Shown: piece by piece, positions 35,256 through 43,669 of the stretch | Numbering within the stretch: the first letter of the stretch is position 1 | Layout: every line of letters starts with the position of its first letter | Assembly: GCA_046347475.1 (NCBI GenBank) | Contig: JAXMGD010000001.1 | Location: forward strand, 124,001 to 188,000 | Length of the DNA stretch: 64,000 nt | DNA from: CAMCXE01 sp046347475 | Lineage (GTDB): Bacteria; Pseudomonadota; Gammaproteobacteria; Pseudomonadales; Cellvibrionaceae | Direction: 5' to 3' | Notes under the pieces: generated by a model | The model's database searches: none | The model's input: only the letters and a program-made list of their open reading frames with translations | What the model was told of the DNA's origin: nothing | Position numbers and translations under genes: made by a program

Positions 35256-36161
35256 TTATGCTCTGCGTCGCAGGCGAGCCAGGCCCAATAAGCCCAAGCC
35301 GCCCAACATCAAGCCGAACATTTCAGGCTCGGGCACTGTGTTGCTGGTGGGGGGCGTCCAGAAGAAACCGTGGATTTCCCTAAGGCTGGAGTTGGTGTAG
35401 GACTTGGCGTACAGGGAGCCGTCAAAGCCGCCGCCGTCAAATACATCCGCGCCAAAGGCCAATACCGAGCCTTTTACCGCCATGGCGTTAAAGTTCAGGC
35501 TGGTGGCGTCGTAGAAATTCCACAGGGTGTTGGAGTAGTTCCAGGCGCCGGTGAGGTTGGTGTTGCTGACATTGAGGTTGCCGGAGACGTTGATAATCGC
35601 CTTGCTGGCATTGCCCAGGGCCAGTTCAATACTGGAGTTTTGGAAGAACAAGTCCGAAGCGGTGAGGTTAAACACAGCCAGGCTGTCGCTGCCGCTGTAT
35701 TGCAATTTTATCTGGTTGCCGTTTTTAACCGCGCTGGCATTGCTGCTCAGGGCCTTGTAGCTGCTGGACAGGCTGGTCATTTCACTGGTGAGGGCCTGTT
35801 TTTTCGCCGTCAGGTCAACACCGCCAGTGGCGCAGTTAACGCTGCCCACACACTCAATTTGTGCGGCGGCGTCTTTGGTTTTATATACGGCGGTTTCGCC
35901 GTTGAGAATTTTCACCTGGCCGCTCACCTTTCCGCCCACTTCTAGGCCGTCAAAGGTGCCGACAGGGGTGTCGTTGCCGCTGTTGAATTCGGATAACTGA
36001 GTGGCGGTGAGGTTGCCGCCGATAAAACTCATGCCCTCAACGTGGACAGCACCGGTGAGGTTGTTTTGCAGGGCTAGGTTGTAATCGAGCAGGCTGGCGT
36101 GGGCGAGGTTGGCGGTGAGGCTGAGGCCTAGGCTCAGTACTAGGGCGCGGGGGAATTCCAT
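35256..36161 (-). CDS. Choice-of-anchor A family PEP-CTERM surface protein
   Basis: A 301-residue exported protein. Signal peptide MEFPRALVLSLGLSLTANLA, cut near HA-SLL. The body (~25-270) matches the choice-of-anchor A domain: YNLALQNNLTGAVHVEGMSF, GGNLTATQ, DLFFQNSS and WNFYDATSLNF. The C-terminal sorting signal is VPEPEMFGLMLGGLGLLG followed by ARLRRRA, a PEP-CTERM tag that an exosortase (XrtA/EpsH type) cleaves during export. The genome should therefore carry exosortase and exopolysaccharide genes elsewhere. AGAGAAG precedes the chosen ATG. Function unknown; probably extracellular matrix. Confidence 0.92.
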   Translation of the reverse strand: MEFPRALVLSLGLSLTANLAHASLLDYNLALQNNLTGAVHVEGMSFIGGNLTATQLSEFNSGNDTPVGTFDGLEVGGKVSGQVKILNGETAVYKTKDAAAQIECVGSVNCATGGVDLTAKKQALTSEMTSLSSSYKALSSNASAVKNGNQIKLQYSGSDSLAVFNLTASDLFFQNSSIELALGNASKAIINVSGNLNVSNTNLTGAWNYSNTLWNFYDATSLNFNAMAVKGSVLAFGADVFDGGGFDGSLYAKSYTNSSLREIHGFFWTPPTSNTVPEPEMFGLMLGGLGLLGLARLRRRA

Positions 36162-36298
36162 GGGTACTTCTCTCATAGGGGGCTGGAGCTGTAGCCTAGC
36201 AGGATCTGTGCACTTATTGTTATTGCTAATAATAACAGCCAGTTAAAATCTAATTTGGCTGCGCCCTGGGCTAAGAGTGTTAATTTTGACGACACTAC

Positions 36299-37051
36299 CT
36301 AAGGGTTAGTCTGGGTCTCTGCGGCGGCGATACGGGCCAGCTCCCCCTCAATCCAGTTCTCCACCTGCTCAATCAACTCCTTGCTGGTGCGCCCGGCCGT
36401 AGGAATGGGGGCGCCGATTACCACGCTGATCAAGCCCGGATATTTGCGCAGCTGCTTGGGCGGCCAGCACTTGCCGGAATTGAGGGCCACCGGAATGATC
36501 GGCACGCCTGCGCTGATGGCGATATCGGCGCCGCTGCGGGCGTATTTGCCGCGCTTCCCCATGGGGGTGCGGGTGCCTTCGGGAAACAGCAGCATATTAT
36601 TGCCCGCCGCCAACTGCTCAAGGCCCCGCTCCCTCACCAGCTTTAGGGCATCCCGGGGGTTGCCCCGGTCTATGGCAATGGGCCGCAAACCGCGCAGGCC
36701 CCAGCCGAAAAACGGAACCGACAGCAGCTCCCGTTTCAGCACCGTAATAGCTGGGAAAAATACCAGCTGTAATAACAGCGTCTCCCAGGTGCTTTGGTGT
36801 TTGGCCAATACCATCACGGGCCCCTGCACATTCTGCAAATGCTCAAAGCCGCTTACCTGGTAACGGGCGCCGACAATAATGCGCAGCCACTCTACGTTTA
36901 AGCGGCACCAGCTGATAACAAACCGGTGCAGCCGGACGGGGGGCAGAATACTCGGCGGCAGCCCGCGCAATAGCAGGGTGGCGGTGCCGTAGAAGATGGT
37001 GCTGGGGATATAAACGATGGAAAACAGCGCGGAGCGCAGCCAGGTGATCAT
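36299..37051 (-). CDS. plsC: 1-acyl-sn-glycerol-3-phosphate acyltransferase
   Basis: PlsC adds the second acyl chain to lysophosphatidic acid in membrane phospholipid synthesis. The 250-residue protein has an N-terminal hydrophobic anchor, motif I as KHQSTWETL (HxxxxE instead of HxxxxD, seen in pseudomonad homologues), motif III region LLFPEGTRTPMGKRG and motif IV VPIIPVALNSG. It normally neighbours glyS/glyQ in pseudomonads. Here its ATG overlaps the stop of the upstream TOPRIM gene by four bases (ATGA), so it is translationally coupled to the inserted AAA/TOPRIM pair. Confidence 0.95.
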   Translation of the reverse strand: MITWLRSALFSIVYIPSTIFYGTATLLLRGLPPSILPPVRLHRFVISWCRLNVEWLRIIVGARYQVSGFEHLQNVQGPVMVLAKHQSTWETLLLQLVFFPAITVLKRELLSVPFFGWGLRGLRPIAIDRGNPRDALKLVRERGLEQLAAGNNMLLFPEGTRTPMGKRGKYARSGADIAISAGVPIIPVALNSGKCWPPKQLRKYPGLISVVIGAPIPTAGRTSKELIEQVENWIEGELARIAAAETQTNP

Positions 37052-37716
37052 GTTTGGGTCTCTTGCTCTAGGCGCTTAATAAATTGGGTTAATTGTTGTT
37101 TGAAGTTCTGGAAGGTGGGGCTAGAGGTAATTAGGTTTTTCTGTAAGGCATACACGAGGCTAAGTGCAGGCCTTTTTTGCCAGGCGAGCCATGTATAAAC
37201 ATCGGCCTTCGGTTTTTGAACCGCTGTAAAAATGGGATTTTGGATGGTGCTAACTGCTGATTTCGCTTGTGCGAACATAGGGTCTTGAGCAATACAGTCT
37301 GCAATCCAATCTTCAAACATACCATCTGATGCGTTATTGGGCATGATCCATAAGGCAATCGGCAATAAATCGGGATTATTAAAAACAATTAATGAGTCTT
37401 GTTGTTGTGTACTGGAGTCCAGCTGATAACCTTTTTCGCCAAATTGCCTCTGAAATTCTGCGAGGGTTGCGTGATATCCTTTGGCATTTTTACTGGCTGT
37501 ATCCGCATCGACGATATATAAAAAACTCGTGTTGGCACTTCTATCCAGAAGAGCCAGATCGGATTTGATATTGTTAAGCACGGATTGTTTTTTGGAGTGG
37601 TCTGGGTCGATTTTGACATCTACTAACAAAGCGGGGAATGCCCGCTTAAAAAATCCTTTAAAAAAAGCCTGGTCACTAGATCCTTCCACAGGAACAAAAA
37701 GTTTTAATCCAGACAT
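37048..37716 (-). CDS. DUF3226 TOPRIM-like protein, partner of AAA ATPase
   Basis: A 222-residue protein with a TOPRIM-type nuclease/primase fold. Glu11 in LFVPVEGSSDQAFFKGFF and the Asp70-x-Asp72 pair in FLYIVDADTAS give the metal site; LPIALWIMPNNASDGMFEDW (119-138) is the DUF3226 signature. Its ATG overlaps the stop of the AAA gene (TAATG), so the two are coupled. ATPase plus TOPRIM pairs occur in anti-phage systems such as PARIS (AriA-AriB), OLD and Gabija; an effector role here is inference. More AT-rich than plsC and glyS around it. It could instead be an uncharacterised DNA-repair module. Confidence 0.85.
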   Translation of the reverse strand: MSGLKLFVPVEGSSDQAFFKGFFKRAFPALLVDVKIDPDHSKKQSVLNNIKSDLALLDRSANTSFLYIVDADTASKNAKGYHATLAEFQRQFGEKGYQLDSSTQQQDSLIVFNNPDLLPIALWIMPNNASDGMFEDWIADCIAQDPMFAQAKSAVSTIQNPIFTAVQKPKADVYTWLAWQKRPALSLVYALQKNLITSSPTFQNFKQQLTQFIKRLEQETQT

Positions 37717-38813
37717 TAGCGCACCTCATATTCCATGCTTAGCAAGTGGCTTAAGCTTTCTTCGTCCATTACCGTTGCGATAATTTCCCCCTTGTTTGAT
37801 TTCCGCGCGCTACGGCCCAATCCAAGGGCGACGCCTTCTAAGTCTGTTCTTTCTTGCGCGACGGCTGAGAAAGCTTTTAGGCAATCCAAACTATGCGTGG
37901 TGGCGAATACCTGGATGTTGAGGTCCTTTGCTAAGGAAAAAATAAATTCCCATATTTTTTTTTGGGTGCTGTGATGCAAGCCATTTTCGAATTCGTCAAT
38001 GAGTAATATTCCGCCTTCAGCTTGTATCGCATTTAGTGATATTTGTAACACCCTAAGCATTCCATCCCCCATCGACGTGAGCGGCACTGTTATGGCTGTT
38101 CCTTCGAGGCGAACAATTGGTACTCTGCTGGTCGTGTAACTATGTGCCTTTACAAATGCCATTTTTTTTATTTTCGGCTCTATGATATTTATGGCGGCAA
38201 GAACTTTTTCTTCATGAGGGTTGAGCGCTATGTGATCCCAAAGCTCGGCCAGTTCCTCTAGTGGGCAGTTGCCTGTTGGTACTGCACTGTGTCTAATGGG
38301 GGGGTATTTTTTATTATGGCCAAGATCAATGTCATCATTCCCTTTTTTTCGTTTGAATTCATCTCGAACTGTCGAGTTGCGGCCAGCGGAATGATTTCCG
38401 AATTCCGGACCTGCGATGTTTATCGAACCTGTTGCGCTGTCCGTGAAAACGTACCAGTGGTCAATTGTTAATTGTGATGCGGATTTTGGCTCGCCTATAG
38501 AAGTGTTATTTTGGCCTGTTCGCACGGCTTCAAAGGTGCTGTAGTCGGTGTTCCAGTTGTAAAAAAAATTTCTTAAGTCAACCCGTTCGCGTTGTTCCGG
38601 TGATTTTATATCTACAACCAGTTCGTTTCTTCGCTTGGCTATTTTATAAAAAGAATCCAGAGTTCCGTTATTGGCATATATTTCAAGTGCTTCTAAAAAA
38701 GAGCTCTTCCCCACATTATTCTGTCCAACAATAAGATTCACATCCCCAAGCTTCTCAACTTCCACTTGTTTAAACCCGCGAAAGTTTTTAATTTCGAGCG
38801 ACTTTAGCAGCAT
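37716..38813 (-). CDS. AAA family ATPase (OLD/SMC-like), partner of TOPRIM protein
   Basis: A 365-residue ABC/SMC-like ATPase of the AAA_15/AAA_21 group. MLLKSLEIKNFRGFKQVEVE is the usual opening; Walker A is GQNNVGKSS (30-38); PLTSMGDGMLRVLQI (245-259) is the signature region; Walker B is GGILLIDEFENGLH (267-280); FATTHS (303-308) is the switch His. About 190 residues between the Walker motifs form the insertion, shorter than an SMC coiled coil. Related ATPases (AriA, OLD) sense phage proteins or DNA ends and release a toxic TOPRIM effector. First gene of the AAA-TOPRIM-plsC unit, inserted 149 bp from the glyS stop. Confidence 0.88.
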   Translation of the reverse strand: MLLKSLEIKNFRGFKQVEVEKLGDVNLIVGQNNVGKSSFLEALEIYANNGTLDSFYKIAKRRNELVVDIKSPEQRERVDLRNFFYNWNTDYSTFEAVRTGQNNTSIGEPKSASQLTIDHWYVFTDSATGSINIAGPEFGNHSAGRNSTVRDEFKRKKGNDDIDLGHNKKYPPIRHSAVPTGNCPLEELAELWDHIALNPHEEKVLAAINIIEPKIKKMAFVKAHSYTTSRVPIVRLEGTAITVPLTSMGDGMLRVLQISLNAIQAEGGILLIDEFENGLHHSTQKKIWEFIFSLAKDLNIQVFATTHSLDCLKAFSAVAQERTDLEGVALGLGRSARKSNKGEIIATVMDEESLSHLLSMEYEVR

Positions 38814-38928
38814 AATAAATTCCTCGGCAGGTCAGACAGGTTAACGCTAATTGTGCCCTAAGGTTTGCTCCATTAAACCTATGCGTTGCCACACAGGCGC
38901 GAGATAACCCTAATTAGGACGCAAGATA

Positions 38929-38949
38929 ATGCGGGTGCGTTACCCGCAT
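38929..38949. terminator. Hairpin downstream of glyS
   Basis: ATGCGGG / CCCGCAT, a 7-bp perfect stem with a 7-nt loop, 14 bp past the glyS stop. No clear T-run follows on the minus strand, so it may only partly stop transcription into the AAA gene. Confidence 0.45.
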
Positions 38950-38962
38950 AGTCGGGGTGTAT

Positions 38963-41041
38963 TTACTTCACTACCAAATAAGAAATATCCGCCACCTGCA
39001 AAAACAAATCCCGCAGCTGTTGCAATAGCGCCAGGCGGTTGTTGCGCAGGGCCAGGTCGTCGGCCATGACCATCACATCGGTAAAGAAACCATCCACCGG
39101 CTCCTGCAGCACGGCAAGCTGGCTGAGGGCGGTTTGGTATTCGCCGTCGGTGAGCAGGGGGCCAACTTCGGCTTGGGCTTTGTTTAAAGCCGCCGCCAAG
39201 GCCTGTTCGGCGGGCAGTTGCAGGAGGGCGGGGTTGATTTTGTCTTCCGGCGCTTCGGGTAATTTCGCCAGAATATTGGACACCCGTTTGTTGGCGGCGG
39301 CGAGGCTGGCGGCTTCGGGCAACTGGCTGAAGGCGGCCACGGCTTGGATGCGGTGGTGTATATCCAGCGGGTTGCTTAAACCCTTGGCGCTGACAGCCTG
39401 GTAGACCTCGGGGCTTATGCCCTGGTCACTGTAAAGGCTGGCCAGGCGCTCAAGTACATAGGCCAAAGCGGTGTCGAGGGTGTCGGCGCGCAGGTTGTTA
39501 AAGCCTGCTAAGGCGGCTGCCAATAGGGCTTTAAGGTCCAGATCCAGGCGTTTTTCAATCAGGATGCGCAGGATGCCCACCGAGGCGCGGCGCAGGGCGA
39601 AGGGGTCTTTGGAGCCGGTGGGGATCTGGCCTATGCCGAAGATGCCAACGAGGGTGTCGAGCCGATCGGCGAGGGCCAGCAGGCAACCGGTGTGGCTCTC
39701 GGGCAGGGCGTCACCGGCAAAGCGCGGCAGGTATTGCTCTTTAAGTGCTTCGGCTACCTCTTGAGGTTCGCCGTCGTTGCGGGCGTAGTAGTAGCCTGCA
39801 ATGCCTTGCATTTCGGCAAATTCATAAACCATTTTGCTGACCAGGTCGGCCTTGGATAACTCGCCTGCGCGCTGGGCGAGGCTTACATCCCAGCCGAGTT
39901 GATCGGCCATGCGGCCTGCGAGCAGGGCCAGGCGCTCGCCTTTGTCGAACAGGCTGCCGAGCTGGGCTTGGAACATAACGGTTTTGAGTTTTTCCCGCTG
40001 GGTGGCAAGCGGCGTTTGGCAGTCGGTGGTGAAGAAAAACGCCGCGTCGCTCAAACGCGGGCGGATGACTTTTTCATTGCCCGCGATCACCTGGGCGGGG
40101 TCGTTGCTCACCAGATTGGCCAGGGTAATAAAGTAGGGCAGCAGCGCGCCGGAGCTATCCACCAGGTGGAAATATTTCTGGTGCTCTTTCATGGAGGACA
40201 CCAAGGCCTCGGCGGGCACGCTTAAAAAGCGCTCCTCAAAGCGGCCGGCGAGGGCCACTGGCCATTCCACCAGGGCGGTCACTTCATCGAGTAGATCCGC
40301 GTCGATCACGGCCGTGCCGCCGAGTTTGGCGGCTTCAGCCTTAACCAAGTCGGCAATCAGGCTGCGGCGAGCGGCGAAGTCGGCCAGCACAAAACCCTCG
40401 GTTTTAAGCAGGCTTTCGTATTGGCTGGCATCGCTCAAGGTAATCGGTGTAGGCGCGTGGATGCGGTGGCCACGGGTTTGGTTGCCAGCGGTGAGGCCGA
40501 GTATCTCGCCGGGTAAAATCTGGTTGTCCCAGAGCATCACCAGCCATAGGGCCGGGCGCACGAATTCGTTGCGGCTGGCGCCCCAGCGCATGCGTTTGGG
40601 GATGGGCAGGGCGGCCAGGGCATTGCTGATGAAACCGGCCATTAAATCCCGCACCGAGTCGCCGCCGACTTCAGCCTGGTAGGCGAGTTTGTCGATCTTG
40701 CCGTCGTTGGCCACTTGCAGCTGGTCAAAGCCCACGCCGAGTTTATCGGCGAAGGCAAGAGCGGCTTTGCTGGGGGCGCCTGTGTCGTCTTTGGCCATTT
40801 TGGCCGGTGGCCCCCAATGGGTGACGGCTTGGCGCGGCGTGCTGGCGGCCAGGCCATCAATGCGCAGGGCCAGGCGGCGGGGGCTGGCAAACGCCTTGAG
40901 GCTCGCAAAGCCGATGCCCGCCGTTTTAAGGGCCTCCTGCACATGGTTGGCGAAGGCCTCTTGCAGGCTTAGAAGGGCTTTGGGGGGCAGTTCTTCGGTG
41001 CCGAGTTCAACAAAAAACTGATGGGTAGCGTGGCTAGTCAT
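38963..41041 (-). CDS. glyS: Glycyl-tRNA synthetase beta subunit
   Basis: GlyS binds tRNA in the heterotetrameric bacterial glycyl-tRNA synthetase. The 692-residue protein begins HQFFVELGTEELPPKALLSL, the family signature, and contains PKRMRWG, the HD-like segment (ELSKADLVSKMVYEFAEMQG) and the C-terminal anticodon-binding DALR-type helices (FFTDVMVMADDLALRNNRLA). Its ATG overlaps the glyQ stop (TAATG), which keeps subunit ratios equal. Confidence 0.98.
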   Translation of the reverse strand: MTSHATHQFFVELGTEELPPKALLSLQEAFANHVQEALKTAGIGFASLKAFASPRRLALRIDGLAASTPRQAVTHWGPPAKMAKDDTGAPSKAALAFADKLGVGFDQLQVANDGKIDKLAYQAEVGGDSVRDLMAGFISNALAALPIPKRMRWGASRNEFVRPALWLVMLWDNQILPGEILGLTAGNQTRGHRIHAPTPITLSDASQYESLLKTEGFVLADFAARRSLIADLVKAEAAKLGGTAVIDADLLDEVTALVEWPVALAGRFEERFLSVPAEALVSSMKEHQKYFHLVDSSGALLPYFITLANLVSNDPAQVIAGNEKVIRPRLSDAAFFFTTDCQTPLATQREKLKTVMFQAQLGSLFDKGERLALLAGRMADQLGWDVSLAQRAGELSKADLVSKMVYEFAEMQGIAGYYYARNDGEPQEVAEALKEQYLPRFAGDALPESHTGCLLALADRLDTLVGIFGIGQIPTGSKDPFALRRASVGILRILIEKRLDLDLKALLAAALAGFNNLRADTLDTALAYVLERLASLYSDQGISPEVYQAVSAKGLSNPLDIHHRIQAVAAFSQLPEAASLAAANKRVSNILAKLPEAPEDKINPALLQLPAEQALAAALNKAQAEVGPLLTDGEYQTALSQLAVLQEPVDGFFTDVMVMADDLALRNNRLALLQQLRDLFLQVADISYLVVK

Positions 41042-42009
41042 TAGGCGTTGACCTCTTGGGTTTTGCGTTCGGCGTTGACACGGGCGATGACTTCATCGCG
41101 CAGGGCGGCGGGGGCCAGGGGGAAGCCGAGGGCTAGGCGGGCATCGAAGTAGGCTTGCGCCACTTCGCGGGCCAGGGTGCGCACGCGCAGTATGTAGCGC
41201 TGGCGTTCGGTAACGGAGATGGCCTGGCGGGCGTCCAGCAGGTTAAAGGCGTGGCTGGCTTTCATCACCATTTCATAGGCGGGCAGCGGCAGGTTTTGCG
41301 CCATCAGGCGTTTGGCTTCGGCTTCGTACACGTCAAAGCTCTGGAACAAAAACTCCACGTTGGCATGGGTGAAGTTAAAGTGGCTCATTTCCACTTCGTT
41401 TTGGTGGAACACATCGCCGTAGGTGACCGGCTCGCCCTGGGGGTTAATCGTCCACACCAGGTCAAAAATGGATTCTTTGTTCTGCAGGTACATGGCGATG
41501 CGCTCAAGCCCGTAGGTGATCTCCCCGCTCACCGGGTAACACTCTAAGCCGCCCACCTGTTGGAAATAGGTAAATTGCGTGACCTCCATGCCGTTTAACC
41601 ACACCTCCCAGCCCAAGCCCCAGGCGCCGAGGGTGGGCGATTCCCAGTTGTCTTCCACAAAGCGTACATCGTGAATACTGGTATCCAGCCCTAGGCGTTT
41701 TAACGAGCCTAGGTAGAGGTCTTGGATGTTGCTGGGGGAGGGCTTCAAGATGACTTGAAATTGGTAGTAGTGCTGCAGGCGGTTGGGGTTTTCGCCGTAG
41801 CGGCCGTCGGCGGGGCGGCGGCAGGGCTGCACATAGGCGGTGTTCCAGGTTTCCGGGCCTATGGCGCGCAAAAAAGTGGCCGGGTGGAAGGTGCCTGCGC
41901 CCACTTCCATATCGAGAGGTTGCAGGATGACACAGCCTTGCTCGGCCCAGTATTGCTGCAGGGCGAGGATGAGACCTTGAAATGTTGATACATCGGGAGC
42001 GGGCGTCAT
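41041..42009 (-). CDS. glyQ: Glycyl-tRNA synthetase alpha subunit
   Basis: GlyQ carries the class II catalytic site for glycine activation. The 322-residue protein has TFQGLILALQQYWAEQGCVI at the N terminus, motif 2 region VQPCRRPADGRYGENPNRLQ and the LEWEVWLNGMEVTQFTYFQQ-type centre, with motif 3 ITYGLERIAMYLQ. A GGAGG 5-9 bp before the ATG supports the start. First gene of the glyQ-glyS pair. Confidence 0.98.
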   Translation of the reverse strand: MTPAPDVSTFQGLILALQQYWAEQGCVILQPLDMEVGAGTFHPATFLRAIGPETWNTAYVQPCRRPADGRYGENPNRLQHYYQFQVILKPSPSNIQDLYLGSLKRLGLDTSIHDVRFVEDNWESPTLGAWGLGWEVWLNGMEVTQFTYFQQVGGLECYPVSGEITYGLERIAMYLQNKESIFDLVWTINPQGEPVTYGDVFHQNEVEMSHFNFTHANVEFLFQSFDVYEAEAKRLMAQNLPLPAYEMVMKASHAFNLLDARQAISVTERQRYILRVRTLAREVAQAYFDARLALGFPLAPAALRDEVIARVNAERKTQEVNA

Positions 42010-42169
42010 TAAACCCTCCTGGGGTTAAAAGCGGTACACAAAGGCCGAGCGGCGGCCAAACGATAAAAAGCCAGGGATTATAGGGGGTTGTGGATCATTC
42101 ACCAAGAAAGGGCGTTGCCAAAACCCACACGCTTGGCACAATGGCGCCTTTTTGTGCTGGCGCTTCTCT

Positions 42170-43051
42170 ATGCTCGATACCCTTGCCCTCGCGATCATCA
42201 AAACCCTCGGCCGTTTGCCCATGGCCTGGGCGCGGGGCTTAGGTGCGATGCTGGGGCGCTTGGCGCTGCTGTTTAACGTCAACATGGTGCGGGTGACGCG
42301 CCGCAATATCGCCTACTGCTTAGGGGATTTAACCCCTGACCAACAACAGCGCCTGGTGCGCGCCTCCGTGCTGGAGACCGCCCGCCTGGCGCTGGAGAGC
42401 ACGGTGGTGTGGCGTTGTGATCGGCCCGCGTTGCTAAAGCTTATTACGGCGGTACACGGCCGCGAGCATTTTGACCGGGCGAAGGATATGGGCAAAGGGG
42501 TCATCATCTTGGCACCGCATCTAGGCAACTGGGAGGTATTGGGCCGTTATCTGGATCAGCTGGGCGACGCCACCCTCATGTTCCAGCCGCAAAAATTGCC
42601 TCAGGTGAGCGACTATATAAAAGCAGGCCGCGGTCGCTTCGGTGCTACGCTGGTGGCCACTGACCGCCGGGGCCTCATGCAGATGGTGGCGGCGTTGAAA
42701 AAAGGCGGCCTTACGGGGGTGCTGCCCGATCAAACCCCTAAGGATGACAAGAGTGGTCTGCTGGCGCCGTTTTTTAATCGGCCCGCCTTTACCATGACCC
42801 TGGTGTGCAAGCTGATTCAAAACACCGGCTGCGGCGCCGTGTTTGGGTATGCAAGACGCATTGCGGGTGGCTTCGAGATTTATTTCCGCCCGGCCCCTGC
42901 AAAGCTATTCAGCGAAGACCTCGCCGAGGCCGTGGCCGCGCTGAATCTGGGGGTGAGTGAGGCCGTATTAGAAGTGCCCGAGCAGTACCAATGGGAATAC
43001 AAGCGCTTTAAACACAATGGCGATAAAAGCCTGTACGACAACCTGGTTTAG
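42170..43051 (+). CDS. Lipid A biosynthesis lauroyl/myristoyl acyltransferase (LpxL/LpxM-like)
   Basis: A 293-residue membrane-associated acyltransferase of the LpxL/HtrB family, which adds secondary acyl chains to Kdo2-lipid A. The catalytic motif is ILAPHLGNWEVLG (HxxxxE), followed by QPQKLPQVSDYIKAGRGRFG, LPDQTPKDDKSGLLAPFF and the C-terminal PEQYQWEYKRFKHN. The N terminus has one hydrophobic segment. The ATG at 42170 is chosen over an upstream TTG at 42152; neither has a clear ribosome-binding site. It diverges from glyQ. Which acyl position it serves cannot be told. Confidence 0.9.
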   Translation: MLDTLALAIIKTLGRLPMAWARGLGAMLGRLALLFNVNMVRVTRRNIAYCLGDLTPDQQQRLVRASVLETARLALESTVVWRCDRPALLKLITAVHGREHFDRAKDMGKGVIILAPHLGNWEVLGRYLDQLGDATLMFQPQKLPQVSDYIKAGRGRFGATLVATDRRGLMQMVAALKKGGLTGVLPDQTPKDDKSGLLAPFFNRPAFTMTLVCKLIQNTGCGAVFGYARRIAGGFEIYFRPAPAKLFSEDLAEAVAALNLGVSEAVLEVPEQYQWEYKRFKHNGDKSLYDNLV

Positions 43052-43669
43052 CGCTGGCTGACGGGGGTTTGGCTGGCAATGTCATTAAGTTAAGGATTTC
43101 AGTTTGGGTGTGTTCTGGGTCTCCGCTCACCCCAAAACCCCCTCCCTGCTCAAGGTTATTAAGTTAAGTTTTTTGGCCTGTTTCCCTCTCCTTTTCTTAC
43201 CCTCACCCCAACCCTCTCCCTGAGGGAGAGGGAGCTAAAAGCAAACTCTCCAGGGTTAGTACACACTGTCCCCTCTCCCTTTGGGAGAGGGCTAGGGTGA
43301 GGGAGATGGGCTTAACTTAATGACATTACTTTCCTGCCTCCCGCTGCATAAACCACATTCCTGTGGTTTACCTCTCAGGCAGCTGCGCTGTGCCAATTGC
43401 TCCTGCAATTTGTGGAAAGGGGGAGGAGCAGAACGCCTTAACCTAAGGCGCGCAATCGGCGCGCATGCCCTGCCCGCATCACAGCCTGTCCGAGTTTTGT
43501 CGCAAAAGCCCGTCAGACTGCCGCGCGCGTGAGTTAACAAACGCGGCCAACTCAGCATAATTCGAGAAAAAAGCCAGCCTTTACCCAGGTGCTTCGCAAT
43601 ATTTGGGCAAATTGGCACGATTTCGTGTATTGTGCTGGCCAATTTTCACCCCAGCTTATAGAGAGTGCT
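43052..43669. other. Intergenic region with MITE-like element, lpxL-like / fusA2
   Basis: About 620 bp. It holds the MITE-like unit (43078-43327), a 9-bp perfect hairpin at 43349-43370 (TAAACCACA / TGTGGTTTA) and the promoter region of fusA2. The open frame upstream of the fusA2 ATG shows no similarity to EF-G. Confidence 0.5.
43078..43327. mobile_element. MITE-like element with perfect 17-bp terminal inverted repeats
   Basis: The ends 43078-43094 and 43311-43327 are perfect inverted copies of AATGTCATTAAGTTAAG. Inside are a partial third copy (TATTAAGTTAAG near 43160) and two GC-rich hairpins, 43212-43232 (CCCTCTCCCTGAGGGAGAGG) and 43271-43291 (CCCTCTCCCTTTGGGAGAGG), themselves in inverted order with CCTCACCC flanks. 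No open reading frame for a transposase. No target-site duplication is obvious. Confidence 0.75.

Noticed and set aside
43589..43669. N-terminal extension of fusA2 by 27 codons
   Set aside because: EF-G starts at the downstream ATG by homology and length, with GAGAG before it.
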